DNA of 64,000 nucleotides, from positions 558,001 to 622,000 of the forward strand of contig CAVZZG010000003.1 of assembly GCA_963779685.1 (NCBI GenBank). Reading direction: 5' to 3'. Made by a program: the position numbers and the translations under genes. The stretch is from CAVZZG01 sp963779685 (GTDB lineage: Bacteria; Actinomycetota; Thermoleophilia; Gaiellales; F1-60-MAGs149). Below, in pieces: positions 47,027 through 55,009 of the stretch. The notes beneath the pieces are model-generated. The model made no database searches. It was given only the letters and a program-made list of their open reading frames with translations, and had not been told where the DNA came from. Position 1 is the first letter of the stretch, and every line of letters begins with the position of its first letter.

Positions 47027-48905
47027 ATGAGGGTCTTCCTCCGCCCGAACCTCGCCCGCTGCATCTGGGTCACGCCGCTCGTCTCGGGCCTGTTCATGAC
47101 GCTCGCGCTGGTGGTCAGGCACGTGTTCGACATGAACCCGGTCTGGGATCCGACCAGCTCGCCGCAGCAGTTCCTGGTCATCGGCTACCTGTCGGGGCTG
47201 CTCGGGTTCATGATCGGCATCGGCGCCTTCAGCACCTGGTGGCCGTGGATGATCGGCGCGCCGACCCGGCCCGAGGACCACTCCCAGCACGGCGCCTACT
47301 CCTGGCGCGACTACTTCAAGTTCAACACCGACCACAAGGTGATCGGCGTCCAGTACGTCGTCACCACGTTCATCGCGTTCCTCATCGGCGGCATGATGGC
47401 CGAGATCTTCCGATCCGAGCTCGCGCATCCCAAGCTGAACTTCATCAAGACGGCGAGCGAGTTCAACGGCTTCCTGTCGCAGCACGGCACGCTGATGATC
47501 TTCACGTTCCTGGTGCCGGTATTCGCCGGCATCGGCAACTACGTGATCCCGCTCATGATCGGCGCCCCCGACATGGCCTTCCCGCGCCTGAACGCGCTCT
47601 CGTTCTGGCTGCTGCCCCTGGCGCTCATGATCTTCCTCTCGTCGTTCATCGTGGGCTCGTTCGAATCCGGCTGGACCGCCTACCCCCCGTTCTCGACCCG
47701 TCCCAACGCGACCGGCGAGGCGATCTTCGAGATCGGCGTGCAGGTGGCCGGTTCGTTCCTCGATCGCGACCGCGGTCAACTTCCTCGTCACCATCATCAC
47801 GATGCGCGCGCCCGGCATGACCCTGTTCCGGATGCCGCTGCTGGTCTGGGCCAACCTGGCGACCTCCGCCCTGGTCGTGGCCGCCACGCCGTTCATCGCC
47901 GGCGCCCAGTTCATGTCGATGTTCGACCGCGTGCTGGGAACCAAGTTCTTCGTGCCGAGCATGGGCGGTGATGTGCTGGCCTACCAGCATGTCTTCTGGT
48001 TCTACTCACATCCCGCCGTCTACATCATGATCTTACCGGGGTTCGGGATCATCTCCGAGGTCATCTCCGTGATGGCCAAGAAGCCCATCTTCGGCTACCG
48101 GGCGATCGCGTTCTCGTCGGCCGGCATCGCCATCCTCGGCTTCTCGGTGTGGGCCCACCACATGTTCGCCTCCGGCATGGAGGACTGGCTGCGGGTGCCG
48201 ATGATGATCTCGACGATGCTGATCGCGATACCGACCGGCATCAAGATCTTCTCCTGGGTCGCGACGCTCTGGGAGGGCGTGATCGAGATGTCGACGGCCA
48301 TGCTGTTCGCGATCGGGTTCATCTTCACGTTCGTGATCGGCGGCGTGACGGGCATCTGGCTCGCCGCCGTGCCGTTCGACCAGCACGTCCACGACACCTA
48401 CTTCGTGGTCGCGCACTTCCACTTCGTGCTCTTCGGCGGCTCCGTGATGACGGTGTTCGCGGGGCTGTACTTCTGGTATCCGAAGGTCACCGGCCGGCTG
48501 CTCGACGAGCGGCTCGGGCGGCTGCACTTCTGGGTCACCTTCGTGGCCTCCATCGCGACCTTCCTGCCGATGCACTGGATCGGGCTCGAGGGCATGCCGC
48601 GACGCGTGGCCGACTACGCGCCGAAGTTCGCCGACTGGAACCTGTTCATCTCGATCTCGGGCTTCATCCTCGGCGCCGGGATGCTGATCTTCGTCTACAA
48701 CGCCATCGTCTCGGCACGCCACGGCGCGCTCGCGACGGCGAACCCGTGGGGCTCGATGACGCTCGAGTGGCAGCTCTCGTCGCCGCCGCCCATCTACAAC
48801 TTCCCGGTCACGCCGCGCGTCGTCGGCGGTCCCTACCGCTACGGTGAGCCGGGCGCCGTCCACGCGATCTTCCCCGAGCCGGCCAAGGAGCCGGCCCACG
48901 CATGA
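47027..48905 (+). CDS. coxA: Cytochrome c oxidase subunit I, A2 type, split by an apparent +1 frameshift
   Basis: Heme-copper catalytic subunit that reduces oxygen and pumps protons. ATG 47027 follows GGAGGGA. The first frame covers an N-terminal extension of about 95 residues with two extra helices, then TDHKVIGVQY and AFPRLNALSFWLLP. The frame moves by +1 at about 47755-47757 (GTTCGTTCC): deleting one T gives the continuous GSSSIATAVNFLVTIITMRAPG. The second frame has the copper/heme motifs FWFYSHPAVYIMILPG and HDTYFVVAHFHFVLFGG. YSHPAVY (no Glu) is the A2-class proton-channel signature. The span of 1879 nt is one over a multiple of three; repaired length is about 625 aa. Sequence error is most likely. 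Confidence 0.88.
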
Positions 48906-49522
48906 GCTCGCACGCCGACGCGCACGACCACCCCGCCGAGCACACCTATCACCCGTACCCCATGCGGCTCAGCCCGCTGGCGCTCGGGCTCGTGATCTTC
49001 CTGACGTCGGAGATCGCCCTGTTCGGCTCGTTCTTCCTCTGGTACGGCCACGCCCGCCTGGTCCACGGGCTCGAGTGGCCGCTGCCCGGCTACGAGATCC
49101 CCGCCGACTCGACGTCGATCAACACGATGATCCTGGTCGCGTCGTCGTTCACCTGCGAGCTGGCCCTGCTGGCGCTGTTCCTCAACCGCCGGCGCGGGCT
49201 GTTCTGGTGGCTCGTGGTGACGGCGCTGCTGGGTGCGACGTTCCTCGGCCTGCAGGTGCACGAGTACATGACGATCGGGTTCACGCCGCAGACGAACGCG
49301 ATGGGCTCGATCTTCTTCAGCCTCACCGGCCTCCACGGGGCGCACGTGTTCCTCGGCCTCAGCCTGCTGGTGTTCTGCATCGTGCGCACCGCGCGCGGCC
49401 ACTTCGCACCCATCCCGGGCAAGTTCACGGGCCTGCTCCTGGTCAGCATCTACTGGCACTTCGTGGACGTCATCTGGATCCTGCTGTACACGCTGGTCTA
49501 CCTGCTGCCGTCGCACACGTGA
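48902..49522 (+). CDS. coxC: Cytochrome c oxidase subunit III
   Basis: Supporting subunit of the terminal oxidase. It has 206 residues with five helices. Conserved features: LGLVIFLTSEIALFGSFFLWY, the central QVHEYMTIGF, and the C-terminal FSLTGLHGAHVFLGLSLL plus SIYWHFVDVIWILLYTLVYL. The short His-rich N-terminus (HADAHDHPAEHTYHPYP) is unusual but common in actinobacterial versions. ATG overlaps the coxA stop. No subunit IV gene was recognised. Confidence 0.95.
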   Translation: MSSHADAHDHPAEHTYHPYPMRLSPLALGLVIFLTSEIALFGSFFLWYGHARLVHGLEWPLPGYEIPADSTSINTMILVASSFTCELALLALFLNRRRGLFWWLVVTALLGATFLGLQVHEYMTIGFTPQTNAMGSIFFSLTGLHGAHVFLGLSLLVFCIVRTARGHFAPIPGKFTGLLLVSIYWHFVDVIWILLYTLVYLLPSHT

Positions 49523-49546
49523 TCCCGGCGCGGGCCGCTGCCGCGG

Positions 49547-49552
49547 TACGCT
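49547..49552 (+). promoter_or_regulatory. Probable -10 element (TACGCT)
   Basis: TACGCT ends 8 nt before ATG 49561 and there is no ribosome site. Confidence 0.45.
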
Positions 49553-49560
49553 GAGCAGTC

Positions 49561-50217
49561 ATGTGGTGGGTCATCGTTCATCTCCCCCACCTGTTGCCGC
49601 CGGTGCTCGCGTTCGGCTTCCTGATCAAGCTCGGCCTGTGGGCCGCCGACCAGCCGCCGCAGCACTACGGTGACGAGGACGTCGCCGAGTGGAGGGCCTC
49701 CCGCGATCTCCTGAAGGCCGATCGGAGGCGCCCGGTGCGTGCCGTCACCTCGCGACTGGGGCTGCTCGCGCTGGCGCCGCTGGTCGGGGCGTTCGGCACC
49801 GGCCTGGCGATCTACACCTTCAACCTGCGCGGCGACCGGCCATCATCGGTGCACATCTGGGTGCACTCGGCACTCGCCGTGTTCGGGCTCCTGGTCGTCA
49901 CCGTGAAGGCGGGCGAGCTCGGCTGGCGCCGCATCCGCAGGGCCGTGTCGGTGCGCAGGCCCCAGCACGCGATCTCCTCGGTGGTCCTGCTGGCCCTCGG
50001 CCTGCCGCTGCTCGGAACCGGGGCCGCGTTGCTGGTCAGCCCGTCGGGCCACTCGGGCACCGACTACTTCCACCTGATCGCATCGGTCTGGTGGGTGGTC
50101 CTGTTCCAGTGGCACCTGTGGCGCTACCTGGGGCGTGCGCTGAGCGCGGCCACCGGCAAGCGGGTCGAGCTGATCGGTGCGACGCCGATCGAGACCGGCG
50201 GCACGCCCTCGGCCTGA
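49561..50217 (+). CDS. Membrane protein with in-helix histidines next to cytochrome oxidase genes
   Basis: A 218-residue protein with about five transmembrane helices. Histidines are placed within helices (IVHLPHLLPPVLAF, SVHIWVHSALAVFG, DYFHLIASVWWVVLFQWHLWRYL), the pattern of b-heme membrane cytochromes. It follows coxC by 38 nt but has its own -10 box. Heme binding and a role in quinol or heme delivery to the oxidase are inferences. Its last 94 nt overlap, tail to tail, the end of the minus-strand gene at 50124-50570. Confidence 0.65.
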   Translation: MWWVIVHLPHLLPPVLAFGFLIKLGLWAADQPPQHYGDEDVAEWRASRDLLKADRRRPVRAVTSRLGLLALAPLVGAFGTGLAIYTFNLRGDRPSSVHIWVHSALAVFGLLVVTVKAGELGWRRIRRAVSVRRPQHAISSVVLLALGLPLLGTGAALLVSPSGHSGTDYFHLIASVWWVVLFQWHLWRYLGRALSAATGKRVELIGATPIETGGTPSA

Positions 50218-50570
50218 TCGGCCTGGAGCGCGGCCAGCACCAGGCGGAAACACACCTGCCGGGCATACTCGGCGTCACCCGTGCGCCGTACGACCAGCGC
50301 CCAGAGCTCGTCGAACAGCGCCGGGACGCGGACGGCCGATATCGAGCGGTGCAGGAGCTCGTCGCCGCTCGCCAGGCCCATCTCCCACGCCGCCAGCGAC
50401 AGCAGGCAGCCCTCGCCGTCCTCCCGGCTCCCCCACGCTCCGCCCGTCAGCTCGGCGCTGCCGCGCTCGAGCGCCTGCCCGAGCGCCGATCGCGTCTCCC
50501 AGTCGAGCCCGCGCACCTCGCGCGCCAGGGCCGTTATCACCGCATGCTCTCGGGCGTACTCGGAAGCCAC
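50124..50570 (-). CDS. Hypothetical soluble helical protein
   Basis: A 148-residue frame from GTG 50570, chosen because TACGAT ends 6 nt upstream. The protein is mostly helical (EYAREHAVITALAREVRG, SALGQALERGSAELTGG, DELWALVVRRTGDAEYARQV). No family was recognised and no membrane segment is present. It overlaps the 3' end of the convergent membrane-protein gene by 94 nt, which is unusual here and leaves some doubt about its C-terminus. Confidence 0.5.
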   Translation of the reverse strand: MASEYAREHAVITALAREVRGLDWETRSALGQALERGSAELTGGAWGSREDGEGCLLSLAAWEMGLASGDELLHRSISAVRVPALFDELWALVVRRTGDAEYARQVCFRLVLAALQADQAEGVPPVSIGVAPISSTRLPVAALSARPR

Positions 50571-50576
50571 CTGCGG

Positions 50577-50582
50577 ATCGTA
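50577..50582 (-). promoter_or_regulatory. Probable -10 element (TACGAT)
   Basis: Minus-strand TACGAT ends 6 nt before GTG 50570. Confidence 0.4.
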
Positions 50583-50609
50583 CCGCGGCCGGGACCGGCC
50601 CTTCGGCCG

Positions 50610-50615
50610 TAGACT
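50610..50615 (+). promoter_or_regulatory. Probable -10 element (TAGACT) for ABC exporter operon
   Basis: TAGACT ends 6 nt before GTG 50622. It faces the minus-strand TACGAT element 28 nt away, forming a compact divergent promoter pair. Confidence 0.5.
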
Positions 50616-50621
50616 GCCCTG

Positions 50622-50825
50622 GTGCGCACGCTGCTCGCGCCCCGCACCGCAGTGCTCCTCGGCGGCCTCGGGCTTCTCCTCGAGGTGCTCGCCATCCTCC
50701 CGCCGATCGACCGCGCAACCGAGACCAACGCGACGTTGCACTACTCGCAGCACGGTCTGATCTTCCTGGGCGGCCTCCTGATGGGGATCGCGATCCGCGA
50801 CCTGATGGCAGCGGGACGACGGTGA
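50622..50825 (+). CDS. Small two-helix membrane protein
   Basis: A 67-residue protein from GTG 50622 with two membrane helices separated by a loop ending THATLHYSQHG-like (actual NATLHYSQHGLIFLGG). The HxxxH spacing resembles the helix entrance of CtaG_caa3-type proteins, but the protein is far shorter. Its stop overlaps the ABC ATPase start, so it is the first gene of that operon. Function unknown. Confidence 0.6.
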   Translation: MRTLLAPRTAVLLGGLGLLLEVLAILPPIDRATETNATLHYSQHGLIFLGGLLMGIAIRDLMAAGRR

Positions 50826-51730
50826 CCGGCGCCGCGATCGCGGTCGACGGCCTGCGCAAGCGCTACGGCACCCACGAGGCGGTGCGCGGCATCTCGCTGT
50901 CGGTGGCAGCCGGCGAGGTGTTCGCCCTGCTCGGACCGAACGGCGCCGGGAAGACCACGACGGTCGAGGTGCTCGAGGGGTTCCACGCGGCCGATGCGGG
51001 CACGGTGCGGGTGCTGGGGCTCGACCCGGCCACGGGCGGGCGCGCGTTGCGGGAGCGGATCGGCGTGGTCCTGCAGGCCAGCGGCGTGTTCCCGTTCACC
51101 ACGCCGCGCGAGGTGCTGACGCTGTTCGCCGGCTACTACCCGTCGCCGATGCCCGTGGCGGACGTGCTCGAGCTGGCCGGTCTTGCCGACCAGGCCGATC
51201 GCCGCGTTCGCACCCTGTCAGGCGGTCAGGTGCGCCGGCTCGACCTTGCGCTGGCGCTCGTCGGGCGGCCGGAACTGCTGTTCCTCGACGAGCCGACCAC
51301 GGGGTTCGACCCCGCCGCGCGGCGCGAGGCGTGGGATCTGATCGCCCGGCTGGCGGCAGAGGGTACGACGGTCTTCCTCACCACGCACTACATGGAGGAG
51401 GCCCAGCGCCTCGCCGACCGGGTGGCCGTGTTGCGGGACGGCGTGATCGTGGCCAGCGGTCCGCCCGCGACGCTGTCGGATGACCGCACCGAGATCCGGC
51501 TGCAGCTGCCCGCCGGCGCATCCGGCGCGGAGCTGGCGGCAATCGCCGCCGGCGAGCTGCGCCGCAACGGCTCGGAGGTCGTGATCGCGGTCGGCGACCC
51601 CACGGCGGCGCTGCACCGGCTCACGTCCTGGGCGGTCGAGCGCCACATCGACCTCGCCGGCCTCGAGGTCGCCCGTCCGCGCCTCGAGGACGTGTACCTG
51701 ACGCTGACCGGCGAGGAGTCGGCGCCGTGA
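50822..51730 (+). CDS. ABC exporter ATP-binding protein (DrrA/CcmA-like)
   Basis: ATPase of an ABC-2 type exporter, 302 residues from GTG 50822 (GTGA overlap). Walker A LLGPNGAGKTTTVEVL, Q-loop VVLQASGVFP, signature LSGGQVRRL, Walker B LLFLDEPTTGFD and the switch His in VFLTTHYMEEA are all present. A C-terminal regulatory extension of about 80 residues follows, as in DrrA-like proteins. Its stop overlaps the permease start. Position between the oxidase genes and ctaB could mean a role in respiratory assembly, or it may be an unrelated drug or lipid exporter. Confidence 0.92.
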   Translation: MTGAAIAVDGLRKRYGTHEAVRGISLSVAAGEVFALLGPNGAGKTTTVEVLEGFHAADAGTVRVLGLDPATGGRALRERIGVVLQASGVFPFTTPREVLTLFAGYYPSPMPVADVLELAGLADQADRRVRTLSGGQVRRLDLALALVGRPELLFLDEPTTGFDPAARREAWDLIARLAAEGTTVFLTTHYMEEAQRLADRVAVLRDGVIVASGPPATLSDDRTEIRLQLPAGASGAELAAIAAGELRRNGSEVVIAVGDPTAALHRLTSWAVERHIDLAGLEVARPRLEDVYLTLTGEESAP

Positions 51731-52476
51731 GCAGGGTGCGACGTCAGGTGACCGCCGAGCAGCGCCTCTACTGGCGCAACTGGCCGGCTGCCTTCTTCAC
51801 GTTCGTCCTGCCGATCGCGATCCTGGCCCTGTTCGGCGTCACCGGCACCGACCGCAAGGTCGACGGCGAGCCGTACATCGATTTCGTCGTGCCCGGCATG
51901 CTGGGCATGGCGGTGCTCCTGACGACCTTCGCCGGGCTCGCCATCACGCTCACGATCCGCCGCGAGCGGAACATCCTCAAGCGGATGCGGGCGACGCCCC
52001 TGGGCCCGGGCGAGTACCTCGCGGGCCTCGTCACGTCGACGGTGGTCGTGCTGAGCGTCGAGACGCTGGTGCTGCTGCTGCTCGGTGCGGCCGCGTTCGG
52101 CGTGCCGCTGCCGTCCGGCTGGCCGCTGGTGGTGGTCCTGGTCGCGTTCGGCGCCTCGTGTTTCGCGGCCATGGGCATCGCGGCCACCCGCGCGGTGCCG
52201 ACGGCCGAGGGCTCGTCGGCGGTGGTGAATGCGATGTACCTGCCGGTGCTGATGCTGTCCGGCGCGTTCTTCCCGATCGACCGGCTGCCCACGGCACTGC
52301 GCGACATCGGCGAGGTGCTCCCGCTCACGCCGCTGCTCGACGCCATGCGCGCCGTCTACCGCACCGGGGGGCTCGGGACCTCGGAGCTCGCCGGCCTCGG
52401 CATCACGGTGGCGTGGGGGCTCGCCGGCGTGATCGTCGCCCGGCGCACGTTCAGGTGGGAGCCGCGCGGTGGGTGA
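51727..52476 (+). CDS. ABC-2 type exporter permease
   Basis: Membrane partner of the preceding ATPase, 249 residues with six helices in the ABC-2 order. Features: WRNWPAAFFTFVLPIAILALFG, the coupling segment TIRRERNILKRMRATPLGPGE, and MYLPVLMLSGAFFPIDRLP, typical of this family. GTG 51727 overlaps the ATPase stop. Substrate unknown. Confidence 0.9.
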   Translation: MSRVRRQVTAEQRLYWRNWPAAFFTFVLPIAILALFGVTGTDRKVDGEPYIDFVVPGMLGMAVLLTTFAGLAITLTIRRERNILKRMRATPLGPGEYLAGLVTSTVVVLSVETLVLLLLGAAAFGVPLPSGWPLVVVLVAFGASCFAAMGIAATRAVPTAEGSSAVVNAMYLPVLMLSGAFFPIDRLPTALRDIGEVLPLTPLLDAMRAVYRTGGLGTSELAGLGITVAWGLAGVIVARRTFRWEPRGG

Positions 52477-52482
52477 TGCCAT

Positions 52483-52488
52483 TACCAT
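52483..52488 (+). promoter_or_regulatory. Possible -10 element (TACCAT) for ctaB
   Basis: TACCAT ends 7 nt before GTG 52496, supporting that start over the longer frame from 52469. Confidence 0.35.
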
Positions 52489-52495
52489 GGAGCAC

Positions 52496-53395
52496 GTGGC
52501 TGACGCCGTCGTCACCGTCCGGGCCGAGCGCTCCGCGCTTGCGGACTACTGGGAGCTGACGAAGCCCAGGATCGCGCTGCTGGTCCTGATCACCACCGTC
52601 GGCGCGATGGTATGGGCGGCGGGCGGCGTGCCCCCGGTCGGACTGCTGCTGGCGACGGTCGCCGGGATGGCGCTGGCCAGCGGCGGCGCGGCAGCGCTGA
52701 ACCACGTGCTCGACCGGGACATCGACCGGCTCATGGAACGGACCCGCTTCCGGCCGGTCGCCGACGAGCGGGTCTCGCCGCGGTCCGCGACCATCTACGG
52801 ACTCGGCCTGATCGCCGCTGCGGCGATCGTGCTGGCAGCGTGGACGAACGGGCTGACGGTCGCGCTCGCACTCGGCGGCGCGTTCTTCTACGTCGTCGTC
52901 TACACGGTCCTCCTGAAGCGCCGCACGGTGCAGAACATCGTCATCGGGGGCGCTGCGGGGGCGGTGCCACCGCTGGTCGGGTGGGCCGCCGTCACCGGTC
53001 AGATCGGGCTCGCGGCCGTGACGATGTTCCTGATCATCTTCCTCTGGACGCCCCCCCACTTCTGGGCGCTGGCCATCCTCAAGCGGCACGAGTACGCGGC
53101 CGCCGGCATCCCGATGCTGCCGTCGGTGCGCAGCCAGCGCGAGACCTCCACCCAGATCCTCGTCTACACCGTCCTGCTGACGGCGTGCTCGCTCGTGCCC
53201 TTCGCGGCCGGATTGCTGGGCGTCCTCTACCTGGTCTGCGCGCTGGCCCTGGGCGGACGGTTCATCCAACTCGCGGTCAGGCTCGCCCGGTCGCACTCCA
53301 ACGCCGCCGCCCGCGACACGTTCGTCTACTCGCTGCTGTACCTGGCGCTGATCTTCGCGGCGATGGGGCTGGACGGCGCCGTCGCGGCTATCTGA
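52496..53395 (+). CDS. ctaB: Protoheme IX farnesyltransferase (heme O synthase)
   Basis: Adds a farnesyl group to heme B, making heme O for the caa3 oxidase encoded upstream. It has 299 residues from GTG 52496 (a longer frame from 52469 or ATG 52487 is possible). UbiA-family features: ELTKPRIALLVLITT, the first Asp-rich motif NHVLDRDIDRLMERTRFRP, and the second region WTPPHFWALAILKRHEYAAAGIPMLP with its YxxAGIPMLP-like sequence. Eight to nine membrane helices. Its 3' end overlaps fliO by 8 nt, tail to tail. Heme A synthase (ctaA) is not in the window. Confidence 0.95.
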   Translation: MADAVVTVRAERSALADYWELTKPRIALLVLITTVGAMVWAAGGVPPVGLLLATVAGMALASGGAAALNHVLDRDIDRLMERTRFRPVADERVSPRSATIYGLGLIAAAAIVLAAWTNGLTVALALGGAFFYVVVYTVLLKRRTVQNIVIGGAAGAVPPLVGWAAVTGQIGLAAVTMFLIIFLWTPPHFWALAILKRHEYAAAGIPMLPSVRSQRETSTQILVYTVLLTACSLVPFAAGLLGVLYLVCALALGGRFIQLAVRLARSHSNAAARDTFVYSLLYLALIFAAMGLDGAVAAI

Positions 53396-53900
53396 CCGTC
53401 CGCTCGCGGATCGAGTCGAGCAACCCGCGGCGCTCGGCGCCGGCAGGCGGATCGGCGAGCGTGAGCGCGATGTCGTCGGCGGTGGCGGCCGTATCGGTCA
53501 GGCCGGCATCCTCGGCCTCCGTCGGCGAGAGCACCTGGAGCGTGGCGATGCCATGATCGGTGGCACCGATCAGCAGCACCCGGTCGGCCACGCGCACCAG
53601 GTGCAACGAGCGCTGGGGTGTGACCGCCAGCGTGTCGAGCAGCTCGATCGATCCGGAGCTGCGCGTGCTCACCGGCTTCCCGCGCTGTGCCCGGCGGGCG
53701 ATGACGTAGAGCACGACGATCACGACCACGACCACCAGGAGGCCGAGCATGACCCGGCCGATACTGCCCACGCCGGTGCCGCTGACATGGGTCTGCGACG
53801 GTGTCCCCGAGCCGAGGTTCTTCAGGTCGCCGTCGGCCACTGCCAGCGCCGTCGCCGGCAGTGCCAGCACGGTCACGAGCGCCAGCGCGAGCGCGCGCAT
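53388..53900 (-). CDS. fliO: Flagellar biosynthesis protein FliO
   Basis: Small membrane protein assisting FliP gate assembly. It has 170 residues from ATG 53900 (GTG 53903 also possible; both overlap the fliN stop). There is a signal peptide (ALALALVTVLALPATALA), one membrane helix (VMLGLLVVVVVIVVLYVIAR), and a cytoplasmic SIELLDTLAVTPQRSLHLVRVADRVLLIG domain, the FliO/FliZ pattern. Last gene of the minus-strand flagellar cluster; fliPQR, its usual neighbours, are 22 kb away on the other strand. Confidence 0.88.
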   Translation of the reverse strand: MRALALALVTVLALPATALAVADGDLKNLGSGTPSQTHVSGTGVGSIGRVMLGLLVVVVVIVVLYVIARRAQRGKPVSTRSSGSIELLDTLAVTPQRSLHLVRVADRVLLIGATDHGIATLQVLSPTEAEDAGLTDTAATADDIALTLADPPAGAERRGLLDSIRERTVR

Positions 53901-54430
53901 CACGCTGCCATCGTCCGCAGCCGGTCTGCGGGCGACACCACCTCGGTCACGCGGATCCCGAAATTCTCGTCGATCACGACGACCTCGCCCTTCGCGATGG
54001 CCTGCCCGTTGACGAGCACGTCCACCGGTTCCCCGGCGTGGCGGGACAGGTGCAGCAGCGAGCCCTGGCCGATCTCGAGCAGCTCGCGGATCGTGCGCGT
54101 GGCCTGGCCGAGCTCGACGGTGATCTGCAGCGGCACGTCCATCAGCAGGTCGATGCCGCCCACGTCCGTGATCGGCGCCAGCACGCGCGGCAGCTCCGGG
54201 AGCTGGACGTCCTCGACACGGGGGGCGAGTTCCACGCCAGCGCTCGGCGGGTCGAAGGCCTCCTCGGCGGCGATCAGGGCGGCGATGTCGTCAGCGGTCA
54301 AGGCCGCGTCGTCCAGGTCGGCGGCGAGCGCGTCGACCAGTTCGTCGCCAGCATCGGCCGTGGGCAGGTCGGCGGTCGCGTCCGCGACGAGCGCTTCGGT
54401 GATGTCCTCTTCGAGCGGGTCGTCGGTCAT
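53900..54430 (-). CDS. fliN: Flagellar motor switch protein FliN
   Basis: C-ring component for torque and switching. It has 176 residues: an acidic N-terminal region (about residues 1-85), then the SpoA domain (LLMDVPLQITVELGQATRTIRELLEIGQGSLLHLSRHAGEPVDVLVNGQAIAKGEVVVIDENFGIRVTEV region, summarised by motifs VELGQATRTI and GEVVVIDENFGIRVTE). It directly follows fliL; fliM, which normally lies between them, is missing at this site. Confidence 0.93.
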   Translation of the reverse strand: MTDDPLEEDITEALVADATADLPTADAGDELVDALAADLDDAALTADDIAALIAAEEAFDPPSAGVELAPRVEDVQLPELPRVLAPITDVGGIDLLMDVPLQITVELGQATRTIRELLEIGQGSLLHLSRHAGEPVDVLVNGQAIAKGEVVVIDENFGIRVTEVVSPADRLRTMAA

Positions 54431-54432
54431 GG

Positions 54433-54954
54433 TCAGCCTGCCGGCTGCGCCTGGATCGCGAAGAACGTGAAGTACACGTCCAGGCAGACGGTCTTCGCGG
54501 TCGTCTTGTTGATGGTGGTCATCAGGTCGTCCTTCATCTTCTGCCGGCCCTCCGCCGTGCCGAGCTCTGCCGACGAGTACGAGCCGAGCACGTCGATCAC
54601 GAGGTCGCGGATCTGGGTGTTCTCCTCCAGCACCGGTGCGGAACTGGTCGACTCCGCGGTCTTGGCCTCGAAGGGCGTCTCGGCGTCGACCTTCAGCGAG
54701 ATGTCCGCCTTCGCGAACGCGCCGAGGTTGGGATCCGAGAGGTTCACGACGAACGAATCGCCGAGCGAGGCGATGGGGCCCTCGATGCGGTCCTTGAGTC
54801 GCGTCTTCTTCGACGCCGCCTGCTCGACCTTGAGCTTCTTCTGCGCCACGGCGGGCGGTTCGGGCGCGGGGCCGCCGGCCAGGAACATCGTGTAGGCGAA
54901 GTAGCCGCCGCCGATGAGCACCAGGCCCAGAATGATGGGGAGTATCTTCTTCAT
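54433..54954 (-). CDS. fliL: Flagellar basal-body-associated protein FliL
   Basis: Membrane protein that supports the stators. It has 173 residues: short cytoplasmic MKK, one helix (ILPIILGLVLIGGGYFAYTMF), a linker, then the FliL domain with FVVNLSDPN, ADISLKVDAETPF, IRDLVIDVLGSYSSAEL and a C-terminal VYFTFFAIQ. A TGAAG-N15-GCCGATAT promoter overlaps the end of motB, so fliL-fliN-fliO may be transcribed separately from motAB. Confidence 0.92.
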   Translation of the reverse strand: MKKILPIILGLVLIGGGYFAYTMFLAGGPAPEPPAVAQKKLKVEQAASKKTRLKDRIEGPIASLGDSFVVNLSDPNLGAFAKADISLKVDAETPFEAKTAESTSSAPVLEENTQIRDLVIDVLGSYSSAELGTAEGRQKMKDDLMTTINKTTAKTVCLDVYFTFFAIQAQPAG

Positions 54955-54981
54955 CGCATATCCGTCACGCGCTCAGCGCGT

Positions 54982-55009
54982 ATATCGGCAGATCACGGCG
55001 TGATCTTCA
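54982..55009 (-). promoter_or_regulatory. Sigma-28-type promoter for fliL (one mismatch in -35)
   Basis: On the minus strand TGAAG (55009-55005), 15 nt, then GCCGATAT (54989-54982), about 28 nt before the fliL ATG. It overlaps the last codons of motB. The -10 is identical to that of the fliP promoter; the -35 differs from TCAAG by one base. Confidence 0.55.

Noticed and set aside
34998..47757. AGGAAC or its complement at the flhB and coxA frame breaks, and inside the collagen-like break interval, as a programmed frameshift or base-modification signal
   Set aside because: The same hexamer occurs in intact genes in this window (for example near 8783, 19858 and 24143) without any frame change, and the collagen break point is not fixed to it.
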